A stretch of DNA of 64,000 bases. Source: Fibrobacter sp. Lineage in GTDB: Bacteria; Fibrobacterota; Fibrobacteria; Fibrobacterales; Fibrobacteraceae. Below the pieces are notes generated by a model that searched no databases, was not told the DNA's origin, and was given only the letters and a program-made list of their open reading frames with translations. Below, one piece after another: positions 1 to 10,078 of the stretch. How positions within the stretch are numbered: the stretch's first letter is position 1; each line of letters starts with the position of its first letter. The position numbers and the translations under genes were made by a program. The DNA is taken from assembly GCA_024398955.1 (NCBI GenBank), contig JAKSIG010000008.1, positions 1 through 64,000 of the forward strand. The letters are read 5' to 3'.

Positions 1-100
1 TCGGGTGACGCTTGCGGTTTTCAACCACAACCGTGATGGTCTTATCCATCTTGTCAGAAGAGACAACGCCCTGCTTAACCTTACGAAGGTTTCTATCCAT
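1..100 (-). CDS. rpsQ: 30S ribosomal protein S17 (partial, N-terminus only)
   Basis: The first 33 residues of S17 read leftward from an ATG at 98-100 and run off the window edge. The start [13 protein letters not shown] followed by [14 protein letters not shown] is the typical S17 N-terminal OB-fold beginning. S17 binds 16S rRNA in the small subunit. It follows rpmC by 18 bp, as in the standard S10 operon order. The C-terminus is outside the window. Confidence 0.93.
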   Translation of the reverse strand, partial: MDRNLRKVKQGVVSSDKMDKTITVVVENRKRHP

Positions 101-118
101 TTCCTTCTCCTGCCCGGC

Positions 119-310
119 TTATGCCTTGGCCTTTTCGGTGAGGATGGTCTTGATTCGTGCAATATCCTTACGGGTAGCCTGAATCAAAGAGGGTTTTTCC
201 AAGCTACCGAGCTTTGCAGCCATACGGTAGTTGAACAAATCGAGATTCAACTGAGCGAGCTTTTCCTTGAGCTGGTCAACACCCAGTTCCTTTAATTCAC
301 GTGCCTTCAT
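119..310 (-). CDS. rpmC: 50S ribosomal protein L29
   Basis: This 63-residue protein has the two-helix L29 pattern, with [20 protein letters not shown] at the start and the conserved 'R.A.I.TIL.EK' tail. L29 sits at the exit of the peptide tunnel in the large subunit. The frame is open upstream to 340, but the start at 310 matches the family and overlaps the rplP stop by one base (TAATG), which indicates translational coupling. Length is normal for the family. Confidence 0.96.
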   Translation of the reverse strand: MKARELKELGVDQLKEKLAQLNLDLFNYRMAAKLGSLEKPSLIQATRKDIARIKTILTEKAKA

Positions 311-723
311 TAGATCTCCGATTCTTCGATGATTTTGCACTTGAGGGGGAGCTTCTGAGCTGCCACGTGGAGAGCTTCCAGTGCCAGTTCGCGTTCAACA
401 CCACCCATTTCGAAAATGATGCGGCCCGGGAGGATCACGGCTGCCCAGAATTCAACAGCGCCCTTACCCTTACCCATACGAGCTTCAGCAGGATGGCGGG
501 TGATCGGCTTGTCGGGGAACACGCGGATCCAAACGCGGCCACCGCGCTTGATCTTACGGGTCATGGCGATACGAGCAGCTTCGATCTGACGTGCAGTAAG
601 CCAGCACTTTTCGAGAGCCTGAATGCCGAATTCGCCAAAGGCGATGGAGTTGCCACGAGAGGCAACGCCCTTCATACGGCCCTTCATCTGCTTACGATGT
701 AATGTTCTTTTAGGACTCAGCAT
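310..723 (-). CDS. rplP: 50S ribosomal protein L16
   Basis: The 137 residues match L16 end to end: [19 protein letters not shown] at the start, then '[21 protein letters not shown]' and '[22 protein letters not shown]'. L16 is needed for organising the A site of the large subunit. It lies 3 bp after rpsC and shares a base with rpmC, so it belongs to the S10 operon. No irregularity was seen. Confidence 0.97.
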   Translation of the reverse strand: MLSPKRTLHRKQMKGRMKGVASRGNSIAFGEFGIQALEKCWLTARQIEAARIAMTRKIKRGGRVWIRVFPDKPITRHPAEARMGKGKGAVEFWAAVILPGRIIFEMGGVERELALEALHVAAQKLPLKCKIIEESEI

Positions 724-726
724 ATA

Positions 727-1386
727 TTACTTCTCTCTCTTGTTATCGGACATGACGTCCTTACCAATCTTTTCACCGTGCATGATCCACACCTTGATAC
801 CGATAGCACCGTAAACGGTCTTAGCGATAGCAGTTGCGTAATCAATGTCAGCACGCAGAGTGTGCAGAGGCACGCGGCCTTCAGCATACTTTTCAACGCG
901 AGCAATTTCGGCACCGCCGAGACGGCCACCGCACTGCACCTTGATACCTTCCACACCCATACGCATAGCGGACTGGATGGCGCGCTTCATAGCGCGGCGG
1001 AAGGAAATACGCTTTTCGAGCTGACGAGCGATATTTTCGGCAACCAGCTTAGCGTCAGTTTCGGGACGCTTGATTTCCTGGACGTTAATATAGATTTCTT
1101 TACCGGTGATGAGCTGGAGTTCGCCCTTCAGCTTCTCCAATTCTTCACCCTTACGGCCAATCACGATACCCGGACGAGCAGTAAAGAGGTTAACATTCAC
1201 CTTCTTGACGGTACGTTCGATGCCAACCTTAGACAGGGAAGCATGTTCGAAACGCTTCATCAAGTAGCGACGGAGCATGATATCTTCATACAGAAGATCT
1301 GCAAACTTGTCTTCGGCATACCACTTGGATTCCCAGCCGCGGATGACGCCAAGACGAAGACCATTCGGATGAGTTTTCTGACCCAT
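727..1386 (-). CDS. rpsC: 30S ribosomal protein S3
   Basis: The 219-residue product begins [20 protein letters not shown], the invariant S3 start. A central KH domain carries '[17 protein letters not shown]' and a C-terminal domain contains '[20 protein letters not shown]'. S3 forms part of the mRNA entry channel. Spacing to the neighbours is 5 bp to rplV and 3 bp to rplP, consistent with one operon. Confidence 0.97.
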   Translation of the reverse strand: MGQKTHPNGLRLGVIRGWESKWYAEDKFADLLYEDIMLRRYLMKRFEHASLSKVGIERTVKKVNVNLFTARPGIVIGRKGEELEKLKGELQLITGKEIYINVQEIKRPETDAKLVAENIARQLEKRISFRRAMKRAIQSAMRMGVEGIKVQCGGRLGGAEIARVEKYAEGRVPLHTLRADIDYATAIAKTVYGAIGIKVWIMHGEKIGKDVMSDNKREK

Positions 1387-1391
1387 TTTAA

Positions 1392-1739
1392 TTACTCCTT
1401 GTTGGCCACAACGACTGTGATGTGAGAGAGCGGCTTTTCGATACGGAAAGCACGACCCTGGGAACGCGGATGAATACGCTTCATGATAGTAGCACCGTCA
1501 GCAGTGATGGTCTTGATGACCAGTTCTTCTGCTGCAACAGCGGAAGCGGACTTCTGCTTGAAGTTAGCAACAGCGGACTTCAGTGCATTTTCTACCAGGG
1601 GAGCGCCCTTGGTCTGCGTGTGGAGGATGGAAAGCATTGCGAATGCTTCTGCAACGGACTTGCCGCGAACCAGGTCGACAACGCGACGAAGCTTGCGAAC
1701 ACCGTAACGGACGTTTTTCACTTTAGCTACAGCTTGCAT
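1392..1739 (-). CDS. rplV: 50S ribosomal protein L22
   Basis: This 115-residue L22 has the family pattern '[22 protein letters not shown]' near the N-terminus and '[20 protein letters not shown]' near the C-terminus, the part that lines the exit tunnel. The start codon overlaps the last base of rpsS. L22 binds 23S rRNA early in large-subunit assembly. Confidence 0.97.
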   Translation of the reverse strand: MQAVAKVKNVRYGVRKLRRVVDLVRGKSVAEAFAMLSILHTQTKGAPLVENALKSAVANFKQKSASAVAAEELVIKTITADGATIMKRIHPRSQGRAFRIEKPLSHITVVVANKE

Positions 1740-2020
1740 TATTTCTTGCCTCCAACAGTTTCAGTCTTGCGGTGGCCCTTGAACGTACGGGTCAGGGAGA
1801 ATTCACCGAGCTTGTGACCGACCATGTTTTCGGTTACATAAACCGGAATGAACTGCTTACCGTTGTACACGGAGAAAGTAAGTCCAACCATATCGGGGAT
1901 GATGGTAGAACGACGAGACCAGGTCTTGATAGCCTGCTTCTTGTCGGAACCGGCCATTGCCTGAGCTTTGACGAGAACGTGGGAATCCACGAACGCACCT
2001 TTCTTAAGGGATCTAGACAT
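1739..2020 (-). CDS. rpsS: 30S ribosomal protein S19
   Basis: The 93-residue product has the S19 hallmarks [16 protein letters not shown], '[19 protein letters not shown]' and '[16 protein letters not shown]'. S19 works with S13 in the head of the small subunit near the A-site tRNA. It lies 3 bp after rplB and overlaps rplV by one base. Confidence 0.97.
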   Translation of the reverse strand: MSRSLKKGAFVDSHVLVKAQAMAGSDKKQAIKTWSRRSTIIPDMVGLTFSVYNGKQFIPVYVTENMVGHKLGEFSLTRTFKGHRKTETVGGKK

Positions 2021-2023
2021 GAA

Positions 2024-2854
2024 TTAGGCCCTCTTCTGACGACGACGTACGATGAAACGATCGGTACGCTTATTGTTACGAGTTTTTGCACCCTTAGAGT
2101 TCTTACCCCAAGGAGAGCAGGGATGACGACCACCAGAGGTACGACCTTCACCACCACCAAGGGGGTGATCGACCGGGTTCATAACGACACCGCGGACAGA
2201 CGGGCGAATGCCGAGCCAGCGAGAACGGCCTGCAGAACCCGAGGATTCATTCATGTGATCGATATTGGAAACCTGACCAACGGTAGCGAGGCAGTCTTCG
2301 GGGATGTAGCGAACTTCGCCACTCGGCAGACGAACCTGGCACAGCTTGCCGTCCTTAGCAACCAGTTCTGCACCGGCACCAGCGGAACGAGCAATCTGAG
2401 CACCCTTGCCCGGCTTCATTTCGATGTTGTGGATAATGGTGTTCAGCGGAATTTCGCGAATCGGAAGAGCATTACCAACGCGGAATTCAGCACCTTCGCC
2501 AGAATTCAAAACGTCACCGACCTTAACATCAGCAGGAGCGATGATGTAGCAGCGCTTGCCGTTTTCGTACTTGACGAGAGCGATGCGAGCAGTACGGTTC
2601 GGATCGTATTCGATAGTTTCGACAACGCAGGAGATGCCTGCGAACTGACGCTTGAAATCGATGAGACGATACAGTTTCTTGTGACCACCACCGCGACGGC
2701 GGGAAGTGATTTCACCGGCGTTGTTACGGCCAGAGCTACGCTTGATACCTTTGGTAAGCGGCTTGTACGGCTTGTCAGCAGTGATTTCCTTGCGGTCACC
2801 AATCTGCTTGTAACGAAGCGTCGGGGTAAGCGGGCGATAAGACTTCAAACCCAT
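2024..2854 (-). CDS. rplB: 50S ribosomal protein L2
   Basis: This 276-residue L2 begins '[20 protein letters not shown]' and contains the conserved peptidyl-transferase-proximal region '[19 protein letters not shown]' followed by '[19 protein letters not shown]'. L2 supports subunit association and peptide-bond formation. It is 2 bp from rplW and 3 bp from rpsS. Length is normal. Confidence 0.98.
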   Translation of the reverse strand: MGLKSYRPLTPTLRYKQIGDRKEITADKPYKPLTKGIKRSSGRNNAGEITSRRRGGGHKKLYRLIDFKRQFAGISCVVETIEYDPNRTARIALVKYENGKRCYIIAPADVKVGDVLNSGEGAEFRVGNALPIREIPLNTIIHNIEMKPGKGAQIARSAGAGAELVAKDGKLCQVRLPSGEVRYIPEDCLATVGQVSNIDHMNESSGSAGRSRWLGIRPSVRGVVMNPVDHPLGGGEGRTSGGRHPCSPWGKNSKGAKTRNNKRTDRFIVRRRQKRA

Positions 2855-2856
2855 GA

Positions 2857-3162
2857 TTATACTCCTTCGAACTCAGCAATGGACTGACCGGCCTTCAAAG
2901 TAATGTAGGCCTTCTTCCAGTTGGACTTCTTGCCAGCAACCATGCCCATGCGGACACGCTTCATCTTACCACGGTTGATCAAGGTATTGACGGAGTCAAC
3001 AGAAACGTTGAAACGCTTTTCAATAGCTTCCTTGATTTCGGTCTTGGTGGCAGACTTGGCAACCTTGAAAACGTACTTCTTCACATCCTTGGATGCAGCC
3101 ATAACCTTGGCAGCGTCTTCGGTAATGTGCGGAGCAACGAGAATTTCGTGAATTTCAGCCAT
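2857..3162 (-). CDS. rplW: 50S ribosomal protein L23
   Basis: A 101-residue L23, recognisable by '[15 protein letters not shown]', '[20 protein letters not shown]' and the motif '[15 protein letters not shown]'. L23 is the docking site for trigger factor and SRP at the tunnel exit. Its start overlaps the rplD stop by one base. Confidence 0.96.
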   Translation of the reverse strand: MAEIHEILVAPHITEDAAKVMAASKDVKKYVFKVAKSATKTEIKEAIEKRFNVSVDSVNTLINRGKMKRVRMGMVAGKKSNWKKAYITLKAGQSIAEFEGV

Positions 3163-3782
3163 TAGCGGCCTCCTTCAAGTTCTGCGAGAGCAGCCTGAGA
3201 GATGACAACGTTGTTTGCACGAACGATATCATAGGTGTTAACGTCGGCTACGCGAGCGCAACGGCACCAAGGAATGTTGTTGGAGGACAGGTAGAGGTTC
3301 TGATCCTTGTCGCTGACGAGGAAGAGAGCGTTACGCTGTTCGAGACCAGCCTTAGCGAGAACGGAAAGGAGATCCTTAGTCTTGGGAGCTGCGAAGCTGA
3401 GAGCTTCGAACACCATCACCTTGCCTTCTGCAGCCTTAGATGCGAGAGCAGAGTGGAAAGCGATCTTCTTAACCTTCTTGTTCACCTTTTCAAAGTAGTC
3501 GTGAGACTTAGGACCGTGAGCCTTAGCACCACGTACCCAAACTGCAGAGGTGTTCTGACCGGAACGTGCACGACCGGTACCCTTCTGCTTCCACGGCTTC
3601 TGACCACCACCGCTAACGGCGGACTTGTTCTTGGTCTGAGCGGTGCCCTGGCGGTTGTTGTTCAGGATAGCCTTGATATGCAAGTACATGCAAACCTTAT
3701 TGACTTCCACGTCGAACATTGCCGGGAGCTGAATATCATTCTTGAAATCGCCAGTAGCGGCGAAAAGCTTTGCATTAGCCAT
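3162..3782 (-). CDS. rplD: 50S ribosomal protein L4
   Basis: The 206 residues contain the L4 signature 'KPWKQKGTGRARSGQNTSAV' in the loop that reaches into the exit tunnel. L4 binds 23S rRNA and in some bacteria represses its own operon; no L4 control site could be identified here. It overlaps rplC and rplW by one base each, so the cluster is tightly coupled. Confidence 0.96.
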   Translation of the reverse strand: MANAKLFAATGDFKNDIQLPAMFDVEVNKVCMYLHIKAILNNNRQGTAQTKNKSAVSGGGQKPWKQKGTGRARSGQNTSAVWVRGAKAHGPKSHDYFEKVNKKVKKIAFHSALASKAAEGKVMVFEALSFAAPKTKDLLSVLAKAGLEQRNALFLVSDKDQNLYLSSNNIPWCRCARVADVNTYDIVRANNVVISQAALAELEGGR

Positions 3783-4399
3783 TAGTCTTTCCTCACCACG
3801 ATAATGCTGTTCTTTGCACCGGGGACTGCGCCGCGGACGAAGATCAGGTTGCGGTCGCCATCAACTTTGACGACCTGGAGGTGCTTCACGGTAACTTTCT
3901 TGTTGCCGTACTGACCAGGCATACGCTTACCCGGGAAAACACGACCCGGATAGGAGTGAGCGGACGTACCACCCGGTTCGCGCATATTGTGCGTACCATG
4001 GGAACGAGGACCGCTGTGGAATCCGTGGCGCTTGATAGTACCAGAGAAACCGTGACCCTTGGAAATGCCGGAGACGTTCACCATCTTAGCGTCGGCGAAG
4101 TCAGCAGCACCGAATTCCTTGCCAACCGGCCAGGATTCGAGATCAGCTACGTCAAATTCGGCGAGGTGTTCACGAACAGCAACGTCAGCCTTCTTAAAGT
4201 GGCCGATTTCAGCCTTATTGGCACGCTGTTCCTTCTTGAGACCAAAGCCGATCTGGACGGCAGTGTAACCGTCCTTTTCTTCTGTCTTGTGGCAAACGAC
4301 CACGCACGGACCGGCTTCGAGAACCGTGACAGGGACGCATTCGCCCTGTTCCGTGAACACTTGGGTCATTCCCAATTTCTTTGCGAGAATACCGTTCAT
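3782..4399 (-). CDS. rplC: 50S ribosomal protein L3
   Basis: This 205-residue L3 starts MNGILAKKLGMTQVFTEQGE and has the conserved segments 'ISKGHGFSGTIKRHGFHSGP' and 'GSRFPGKRMPGQYGNKKVTV'-like spacing, in which the GQYG loop approaches the peptidyl-transferase centre. It is 5 bp downstream of rpsJ. It binds early to 23S rRNA. Confidence 0.96.
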   Translation of the reverse strand: MNGILAKKLGMTQVFTEQGECVPVTVLEAGPCVVVCHKTEEKDGYTAVQIGFGLKKEQRANKAEIGHFKKADVAVREHLAEFDVADLESWPVGKEFGAADFADAKMVNVSGISKGHGFSGTIKRHGFHSGPRSHGTHNMREPGGTSAHSYPGRVFPGKRMPGQYGNKKVTVKHLQVVKVDGDRNLIFVRGAVPGAKNSIIVVRKD

Positions 4400-4404
4400 T
4401 GTTA

Positions 4405-4713
4405 TTAGACCTTAATTTCGACTTCAACGCCTGCGGGCAAGTCAAGTTTCATGAGGGAATCTACAGTTTGCGGCGTAGCATCAAGGATGTCGATAAGACG
4501 CTTGTGCGTACGGGATTCGAACTGTTCACGAGAAGTCTTGTCAATATGCGGAGAGCGGAGCACCGTATACTTCTGGATCTTCGTCGGGAGAGGGATGGGG
4601 CCTGCAATGCGGGCACCAGTGTTCTTAGCTGTATTCACGATGTCTTGAGCAGAGCGGTCGATCATGCGATGATCGAAGCTCTTCAAGCGAATACGAATGC
4701 GTTCACCAGCCAT
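4405..4713 (-). CDS. rpsJ: 30S ribosomal protein S10
   Basis: The 102 residues match S10: '[20 protein letters not shown]', '[19 protein letters not shown]' and '[15 protein letters not shown]'. S10 acts in the small-subunit head and, as NusE, in antitermination. It is the first ribosomal gene of the S10 operon and lies 10 bp after tuf, so tuf is probably co-transcribed with the whole cluster. Confidence 0.97.
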   Translation of the reverse strand: MAGERIRIRLKSFDHRMIDRSAQDIVNTAKNTGARIAGPIPLPTKIQKYTVLRSPHIDKTSREQFESRTHKRLIDILDATPQTVDSLMKLDLPAGVEVEIKV

Positions 4714-4723
4714 TGTAAATTCC

Positions 4724-5908
4724 TTACTTGATGATTTCGGTTACAGAACCAGCACCAACGGTACGGCCACCTTCGCGGATTGCGAAGCGGAGCTGCTTTT
4801 CCATTGCGATCGGGGCAATGAGAGTGGTGTGGATGGTCACGGTGTCACCCGGGGTCACCATTTCGACACCTTCCGGAAGCTGGATGGTACCAGTAACGTC
4901 GGTGGTGCGGAAGTAGAACTGGGGACGATAGCCGTTCATGAACGGAGTATGGCGGCCACCTTCGTCCTTGGTAAGAACGTAGATTTCAGCCTTGAATTCG
5001 GTATGCGGGGTCACAGACTTGGGAGCTGCGAGAACCATGCCACGGGAAATGTCCTTCTTTTCGGCACCGCGGAGGAGGAGACCAACGTTGTCACCTGCCT
5101 GAGCGTCGTCGAGGAGCTTGCGGAACATTTCAACACCGGTGATAACGTATTCAACGGTTTCACCGAGACCGATGCGTTCGACCTTGTCGTTCAGGTGAAC
5201 AACGCCGCGTTCGATACGGCCGGTAGCAACGGTGCCACGACCGGTGATGGTGAACACGTCTTCGATCGGCATGAGGAACGGCTTTTCGGTTTCACGAGCG
5301 GGCAGCGGAATGTATTCGTCGCATGCGTTCATGAGTTCCATGATCTTGTCCTGGTATTCTGCGTCGCCTTCGAGAGCCTTGAGTGCAGAACCGCGGATGA
5401 TGGGAGCGCCGTCGCCATCAAATTCGTACTTGGAGAGAAGATCGCGAACTTCCATTTCGACGAGGTCGAGAAGTTCAACGTCATCAACCATGTCAACCTT
5501 GTTCATGAAAACAACGATCTTGGGCACGCCAACCTGGTGGGCGAGCAGGATGTGTTCACGAGTCTGGGGCATGGGACCGTCAGTAGCAGCAACGACGAGG
5601 ATTGCGCCGTCCATCTGGGCAGCACCAGTAACCATGTTCTTAACGTAGTCAGCATGGCCCGGGCAGTCAACGTGTGCGTAGTGACGTGCAGCAGAAGTGT
5701 ATTCCACGTGAGAGGTGTTAATCGTGATACCACGTGCCTTTTCTTCGGGAGCGTTGTCGATTTCATCGAAACGCTTTGCAGCAGCCAGGCCCTTAGCGGC
5801 GAGGGTGGTGCAGATTGCAGCGGTCAGAGTGGTTTTACCGTGGTCAACGTGACCGATGGTGCCGATATTGCAGTGCGGCTTACTTCTGTCAAAATGTTCT
5901 TTTGCCAT
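4724..5908 (-). CDS. tuf: Elongation factor Tu
   Basis: This 394-residue EF-Tu delivers aminoacyl-tRNA to the ribosome. The GTPase motifs are intact: P-loop GHVDHGKT, switch II '[12 protein letters not shown]', NKVD and the GSALKA element, followed by the two beta-barrel domains ('[16 protein letters not shown]'). The start has a clear Shine-Dalgarno (AGAGGA about 7 nt before ATG). No fusA or rpsG precedes it: the next upstream gene is divergent, so the str/S10 block is split in this genome. Confidence 0.98.
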   Translation of the reverse strand: MAKEHFDRSKPHCNIGTIGHVDHGKTTLTAAICTTLAAKGLAAAKRFDEIDNAPEEKARGITINTSHVEYTSAARHYAHVDCPGHADYVKNMVTGAAQMDGAILVVAATDGPMPQTREHILLAHQVGVPKIVVFMNKVDMVDDVELLDLVEMEVRDLLSKYEFDGDGAPIIRGSALKALEGDAEYQDKIMELMNACDEYIPLPARETEKPFLMPIEDVFTITGRGTVATGRIERGVVHLNDKVERIGLGETVEYVITGVEMFRKLLDDAQAGDNVGLLLRGAEKKDISRGMVLAAPKSVTPHTEFKAEIYVLTKDEGGRHTPFMNGYRPQFYFRTTDVTGTIQLPEGVEMVTPGDTVTIHTTLIAPIAMEKQLRFAIREGGRTVGAGSVTEIIK

Positions 5909-6457
5909 TTTTTCCTCTTCTTCAGCAGAAGGTTTATCGCTTCGAATTCTAGGAACGGCGCGGGTTAGAGCCTGATTCCTGTTATTTCGCAGAGCATAGG
6001 AAGCGGTACTCTACGAATTTTTGTCGCGTAAATTTAGCAATTCCAGGAAAATTTTCAAGGATTTTTCTTTGTTTTTTGCCGAAAAACCCACATTTTGGGG
6101 TTATCAACACCCCCAACCCCCTCTTTCGCACTCTATCTTTATTCTAAACAGACCGATGTTCAAAAACGGCTTTTTTATTAAAATTTAAAGGGTTGACAGG
6201 TTTGGCAAACCTTATAAAGTCAACTTATCAACAATTTAGCAACGTTCCTGTAACTCAAAAGCACTCAACGGATTAGACCTATTTCAACTCTTGTAAAAAG
6301 ATTTTTACAATCAACAAATTTACATTAGTTTACATAGCCGGGAACATCCCAGGAACGATAAAAATCACATCAAATAATTTTTACATTGATATCCATATAC
6401 ATAAATCTATCTTTCGTTCGTGTTTATGGGCTAACGAGATCAAGAAAGAGAGTTTAG
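5909..6457. promoter_or_regulatory. Divergent intergenic region between tuf and the GH45 cluster
   Basis: This 549-bp AT-rich region has no convincing gene. It must hold the promoters of the tuf/S10 operon (leftward) and of the first GH45 gene (rightward). Two palindromes stand out: an odd 15-bp inverted repeat AGGTTTG-g-CAAACCT at 6198-6212, between a TTGACA (6193-6198) and a TATAAA (6213-6218), and a 20-bp palindrome TTGTAAAA-agat-TTTTACAA at 6291-6310. The TTGACA/TATAAA spacer is only 14 bp, so promoter assignment is uncertain. No tRNA was found. Confidence 0.5.
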
Positions 6458-7909
6458 ATGAAGAATCCGTTTTTCAAGAAGATTGCCAAATCACTTATCG
6501 TGGCAGGCATGGCCATTTCCGTTTGCAACTGCGGCGACGACGCCACATCCGACGAAATGGAACCAACCGCCGAAAAGGCAAACTCCACCGTTTATATTGT
6601 TAGCGAACCGTCTTACCTCTATTCCGACGGCAATGCCAACTATCTCATTTCTATCGACGGCATCGTAAAGGATACCCTAGGCAATAAAGTTGGCCTGGCC
6701 GATATTGCCAACGGGGTTATCATGGCCGACGACCAGACGGTAATTGCTGTTGGCGTTGACTTCAACACCCTGCTCCCCGTAATGCCGACCGTAGTCAAGA
6801 GCACGGCATGGATCTTGAACGCCGACAAGGTTTATGTGATTTACACCGATGGCACCGTTACCGATGCATCCGGCATCCAGGTCGGCACCATTCAGTTTAT
6901 AGAGGGAACTTTTATAGGCGATATTACCGGCCTTGATGGCGCTCCTATTGTAAACGGAGTTGACGTAAGCACCCTGCAGTTGGCAACCGCAAACGTAAGC
7001 GATACCCCTGATGACAAGAACCAGAACGGATCTTCCCCCGACAACGGCTCCAATATCAGCAGCTCCAACTCTAACGGCAACGGCGGAAATGAAAACATCA
7101 GTTCTGCAACGCCCACTGCAAAATCTTCAAGTTCTGAAGCACGCTCCTCCAGCAGTCAGGCTAAATCCTCTAGTAGCCAGGCAAAGTCTTCTAGCAGCCA
7201 AGGCTCTACTGGCAGCAGCTACACCATTAAGTACATTCAGGGCGGCAAGAGCGGTTCCGGTTACGCAACCCGCTACTGGGACTGCTGTGAACCCCATTGC
7301 GCATGGCCCGAACATGGCGGCAAGGCTTCTACCTGTGACGCCAAGGGAAACAAGGTCGCAGGCGGCTCCCAGAGCATGTGCGACGGCGGTAACGCAGGTA
7401 TTTGCCGTAACCAGTTCCCCATCGTTGTTAGCGAAACCATGGCATTCGCCTTCGCTGCAACTCCAGGCGGAGAAAACAACTGCGGAAAGTGCTTTGATCT
7501 CGCCTTTACCGGTAAGGGTAAGTACGCCACCGACAACCACACTAAGCTGAAAGGCAAGCACCTTATCGTGATGTCCAGCAATGTCGGCTACGACGTGGCC
7601 GGCGGTCAGTTCGACGTGATGATTCCGGGCGGTGGTTTCGGCATCTTCGACGGCTGCTCTCAGAGAATGGGCTGGGGATCTCAGGGTTCTCAGTACGGCG
7701 GCCTCTTGGATGAATGCGAAAAGGAAACGGGTTACACCGCAACCAAGTATAAGAGCTGCCTCACCGAAAAGTGCAACAAGTCCTTCTCCATGGATCCCGA
7801 AGCCAAGGAAGGCTGCCTCTTCCTGGCCAACTGGATGAACGCTTCCGGCAACCCGCTTCTTGAATACAAGGAAGTGGAATGCCCCCAGGAACTCATCGAT
7901 AGGTTCTAG
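6458..7909 (+). CDS. GH45 endoglucanase lipoprotein (copy 1)
   Basis: A 483-residue cellulase, likely anchored to the outer membrane. A lipoprotein signal peptide ends at VCNC (Cys25). Residues ~45-175 hold two copies of a small unassigned module (pattern Y-x-I-x-x-DG-x-V-x-D-x-x-G). A Ser-rich linker with SSSSQAK repeats follows (~190-250), then a GH45 catalytic domain (~255-483) opening with TRYWDCC, whose Asp275 is the expected catalytic base, and containing 'GGQFDVMIPGGGFG'. GH45 enzymes cut beta-1,4-glucan with inversion. It is the first of three tandem paralogues, and its catalytic domain is nearly identical to copy 3. Confidence 0.9.
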   Translation: MKNPFFKKIAKSLIVAGMAISVCNCGDDATSDEMEPTAEKANSTVYIVSEPSYLYSDGNANYLISIDGIVKDTLGNKVGLADIANGVIMADDQTVIAVGVDFNTLLPVMPTVVKSTAWILNADKVYVIYTDGTVTDASGIQVGTIQFIEGTFIGDITGLDGAPIVNGVDVSTLQLATANVSDTPDDKNQNGSSPDNGSNISSSNSNGNGGNENISSATPTAKSSSSEARSSSSQAKSSSSQAKSSSSQGSTGSSYTIKYIQGGKSGSGYATRYWDCCEPHCAWPEHGGKASTCDAKGNKVAGGSQSMCDGGNAGICRNQFPIVVSETMAFAFAATPGGENNCGKCFDLAFTGKGKYATDNHTKLKGKHLIVMSSNVGYDVAGGQFDVMIPGGGFGIFDGCSQRMGWGSQGSQYGGLLDECEKETGYTATKYKSCLTEKCNKSFSMDPEAKEGCLFLANWMNASGNPLLEYKEVECPQELIDRF

Positions 7910-7916
7910 TAATGAC

Positions 7917-8027
7917 GCAAGGGGCTCTGCCCCTTGGAACCCCAGGCTCCAATTTGTGGAGCGATCGCAGGGATAACCGTTCGGGCGATTCTGGCGTTAG
8001 GGCTCTGCCCTTTGGAACCCCTTGCAG
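7917..8027. repeat. Cluster of four small palindromes
   Basis: Downstream of the first GH45 gene four hairpins lie in a row: AAGGGGC-TCT-GCCCCTT (7919-7935), CTCCAATTTGTGGAG (7947-7961), ATCGC...GCGAT, and a second GGGCTCTGCCC hairpin near 8000-8015. The unit GGGCTCTGCCC(C)TTTGGAACCCCTT occurs twice. Related hairpins recur at 39159-39273 and 49451-49463, so this looks like a dispersed palindromic repeat family rather than a gene. Confidence 0.6.
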
Positions 8028-8044
8028 TAGATAAAATCTAGTTT

Positions 8045-8078
8045 TTATCCCTCGGTTTTCCGGGGGATTTTTGTTTTT
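8045..8078 (+). terminator. Rho-independent terminator after GH45 copy 1
   Basis: The hairpin TCCCTCGG-tttt-CCGGGGGA, with one mismatch, is followed by a T-rich run (TTTTTGTTTTT). Confidence 0.65.
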
Positions 8079-8277
8079 GCGGGAAGCAAGGTTTCGGTCA
8101 GGGGCATGCATATTTAGATATTGCCATTTTTTGCCCTCTTAACTCCATATCTTTCAAAAATTTACGTGAAAATTCCAGATTTAATAGCTATCTTTTTGAG
8201 GGATGGAATTGGAAGAGCCTTTCAGTTGAAGGCTACGAGTTTTTTTCGTACTTTATGAAACCCTTTAAGAGGTCAAA

Positions 8278-10026
8278 ATGAAGCATCCATTCTTGAAGTC
8301 CGCTCTGATTCTGAGTGCAGCAATCGCGCTTATGAACTGCGGCGATGATTCCGGCGCTACTACCGAACCAACTCCTTCCGACATCTCCCAGATTCCCGTG
8401 ACCGATCCAAGCCTGGTCGACCCCTCCACCTCTCCGGTGACAGGCGGCAATACCGCGACCGCACCTGAGGCATGCTTCAAGTTCGATGCCGACCAGACTT
8501 ACCTGATCAATACAGACCTTACAGTGACCAACGCAAGCGGTGAAACGATCGGTACCTACGACCCCACAACCCTGTCTATCATTACCGTGGATGGCCAGGT
8601 ACTGGCACAGAACGTCAACCTGAACGAGCTTCAGGCATTGGCCGCAGGCGAAAGCTTTACCGTGCTGAAGCCCACCTCTTCTTCCGCTTCTGTGGTTCCG
8701 ACATCTTCTGCAACAGCTACTACCGAAGTTCCCGCTTCTTCTGCCGCCACCGAAACTCCCGCCCAGACCGCATCCAGTTCCTCCGTTGCAGTTCCGGCAA
8801 GTTCCTCTTCTGTGGTTGCTACCGAAATCAAGGACGGCAACGTGACCATTTCTGGCCCGCTGTCCCAGACTGTGGCCCAGAACGCCAAGACCGCCGAAAT
8901 CAAGATTACTGGACTGACCAACGAACCGACCCGCCTTTCCTGGAACGCCTACTTCCTGGAAACAAGCTACAGCAACGGCACCTACATCATTAAGGCCGTT
9001 TCTGTTCCCGAATATTTTGAACAGGGCGAAGTTTCTGAATTTTTCAAGATCGAAGGCAAGGACTACGAAATGGTGCTGAATGTTACCGGAAAGGGCAGCA
9101 GCCAGCAGCAAGCCCAGTCTTCCAGCTCTCAGCAACAGGCAAAGTCCTCTAGCTCCCAGCAGCAACAGCAGGCCCAGTCTTCTGCTAGCCAGCCCAAGTC
9201 TTCCGCTAGCCAGCAGACCCCTGCATCTTCTGCAGCTACGGTCACGCCCGCCTCTAGCGCTTCTACTACGTCGGCCCCCCTTACCGGCTCTTACAAGTAC
9301 AGCAACACCGCTGCCTACAGCCCCATCAAGAATGTTGCCGGCGGCCGTACAGGTTCCGGTTTCGCATCCCGTTACTGGGACTGCTGCAAGCCTAGCTGCG
9401 CATGGCCCGGAAAGGGCGGCAAGCAGGCTACCGCATGTAGCGTAAGCGGATCCAAGCTTTCTGATGCCAACGCAACCAGCACTTGCAACGGTGGCAGCGC
9501 AGGTACCTGCGTTAGCCAGATTCCTATGGTTGTGAACGACACCCTGGCTTACGCCTACGCTGCCGTTCCGGCAAAGGACGGCGGTCAGTGCGGCAAGTGC
9601 TTCGCCTTGGCCTTTACCGGCAAGGGCAAGTACGAAACCAAGGCAAACCACAAGGCACTGGCAGGCAAGACCCTTATCGTGATGGCATCCAACATTGGCG
9701 AAGACGTGGCCCAGGGCCAGTTCGACATCATGATCCCCGGTGGTGGCGTTGGCCTGTTCAACGGTTGCGCCGCTTATGGCTGGGGCAATATGGGCGCCCA
9801 GTATGGCGGACTCTTGACTGAATGCGAAAAGTCTGCCGGTACCGCAGGCGACATTAAGACTAAGCGTAAGGAATGTCTCGCCGAAAAGTGCGCTAGCACC
9901 TTCAAGAACGATGCCACCGCCAAGGAAGGCTGCATGTTCCTTGCCACATGGTACGAAGCCGCAGGCAACCCCACCCACAACTACAGAGAAGTGGAATGCC
10001 CGCCGGAACTTTCTGCAAAGTTCTAA
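8278..10026 (+). CDS. GH45 endoglucanase lipoprotein (copy 2)
   Basis: A 582-residue cellulase with lipobox LMNC (Cys21) and Shine-Dalgarno AAGAGG 7 nt before ATG. Order of parts: one copy of the small N-terminal module (~62-120, 'TYLINTDLTVTNASG'), a Ser/Thr/Ala linker, an extra ~85-residue beta-rich domain (~185-270) not seen in copies 1 and 3, a SSSQQQ-rich linker, then the GH45 domain (~345-582) with SRYWDCCKPSCAW and 'QFDIMIPGGGVG'. Many Cys residues suggest disulphides. It is more divergent than copies 1 and 3. The extra domain may bind a ligand or substrate, but I do not recognise it. Confidence 0.88.
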   Translation: MKHPFLKSALILSAAIALMNCGDDSGATTEPTPSDISQIPVTDPSLVDPSTSPVTGGNTATAPEACFKFDADQTYLINTDLTVTNASGETIGTYDPTTLSIITVDGQVLAQNVNLNELQALAAGESFTVLKPTSSSASVVPTSSATATTEVPASSAATETPAQTASSSSVAVPASSSSVVATEIKDGNVTISGPLSQTVAQNAKTAEIKITGLTNEPTRLSWNAYFLETSYSNGTYIIKAVSVPEYFEQGEVSEFFKIEGKDYEMVLNVTGKGSSQQQAQSSSSQQQAKSSSSQQQQQAQSSASQPKSSASQQTPASSAATVTPASSASTTSAPLTGSYKYSNTAAYSPIKNVAGGRTGSGFASRYWDCCKPSCAWPGKGGKQATACSVSGSKLSDANATSTCNGGSAGTCVSQIPMVVNDTLAYAYAAVPAKDGGQCGKCFALAFTGKGKYETKANHKALAGKTLIVMASNIGEDVAQGQFDIMIPGGGVGLFNGCAAYGWGNMGAQYGGLLTECEKSAGTAGDIKTKRKECLAEKCASTFKNDATAKEGCMFLATWYEAAGNPTHNYREVECPPELSAKF

Positions 10027-10078
10027 CAGGCCAAGCCTAACAATAGAAGGGGCTTAGGCCCCCAAATTCAAAAAATCG

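Noticed and set aside
5909-6060. Possible tRNA in the tuf leader
   Set aside because: No cloverleaf could be drawn; only short accidental pairings.
8233-9978. Long minus-strand open frame (581 codons) opposite GH45 copy 2
   Set aside because: It is the antisense of a clear GH45 gene; its Gly/Arg/Cys-rich composition is a shadow of the coding strand.
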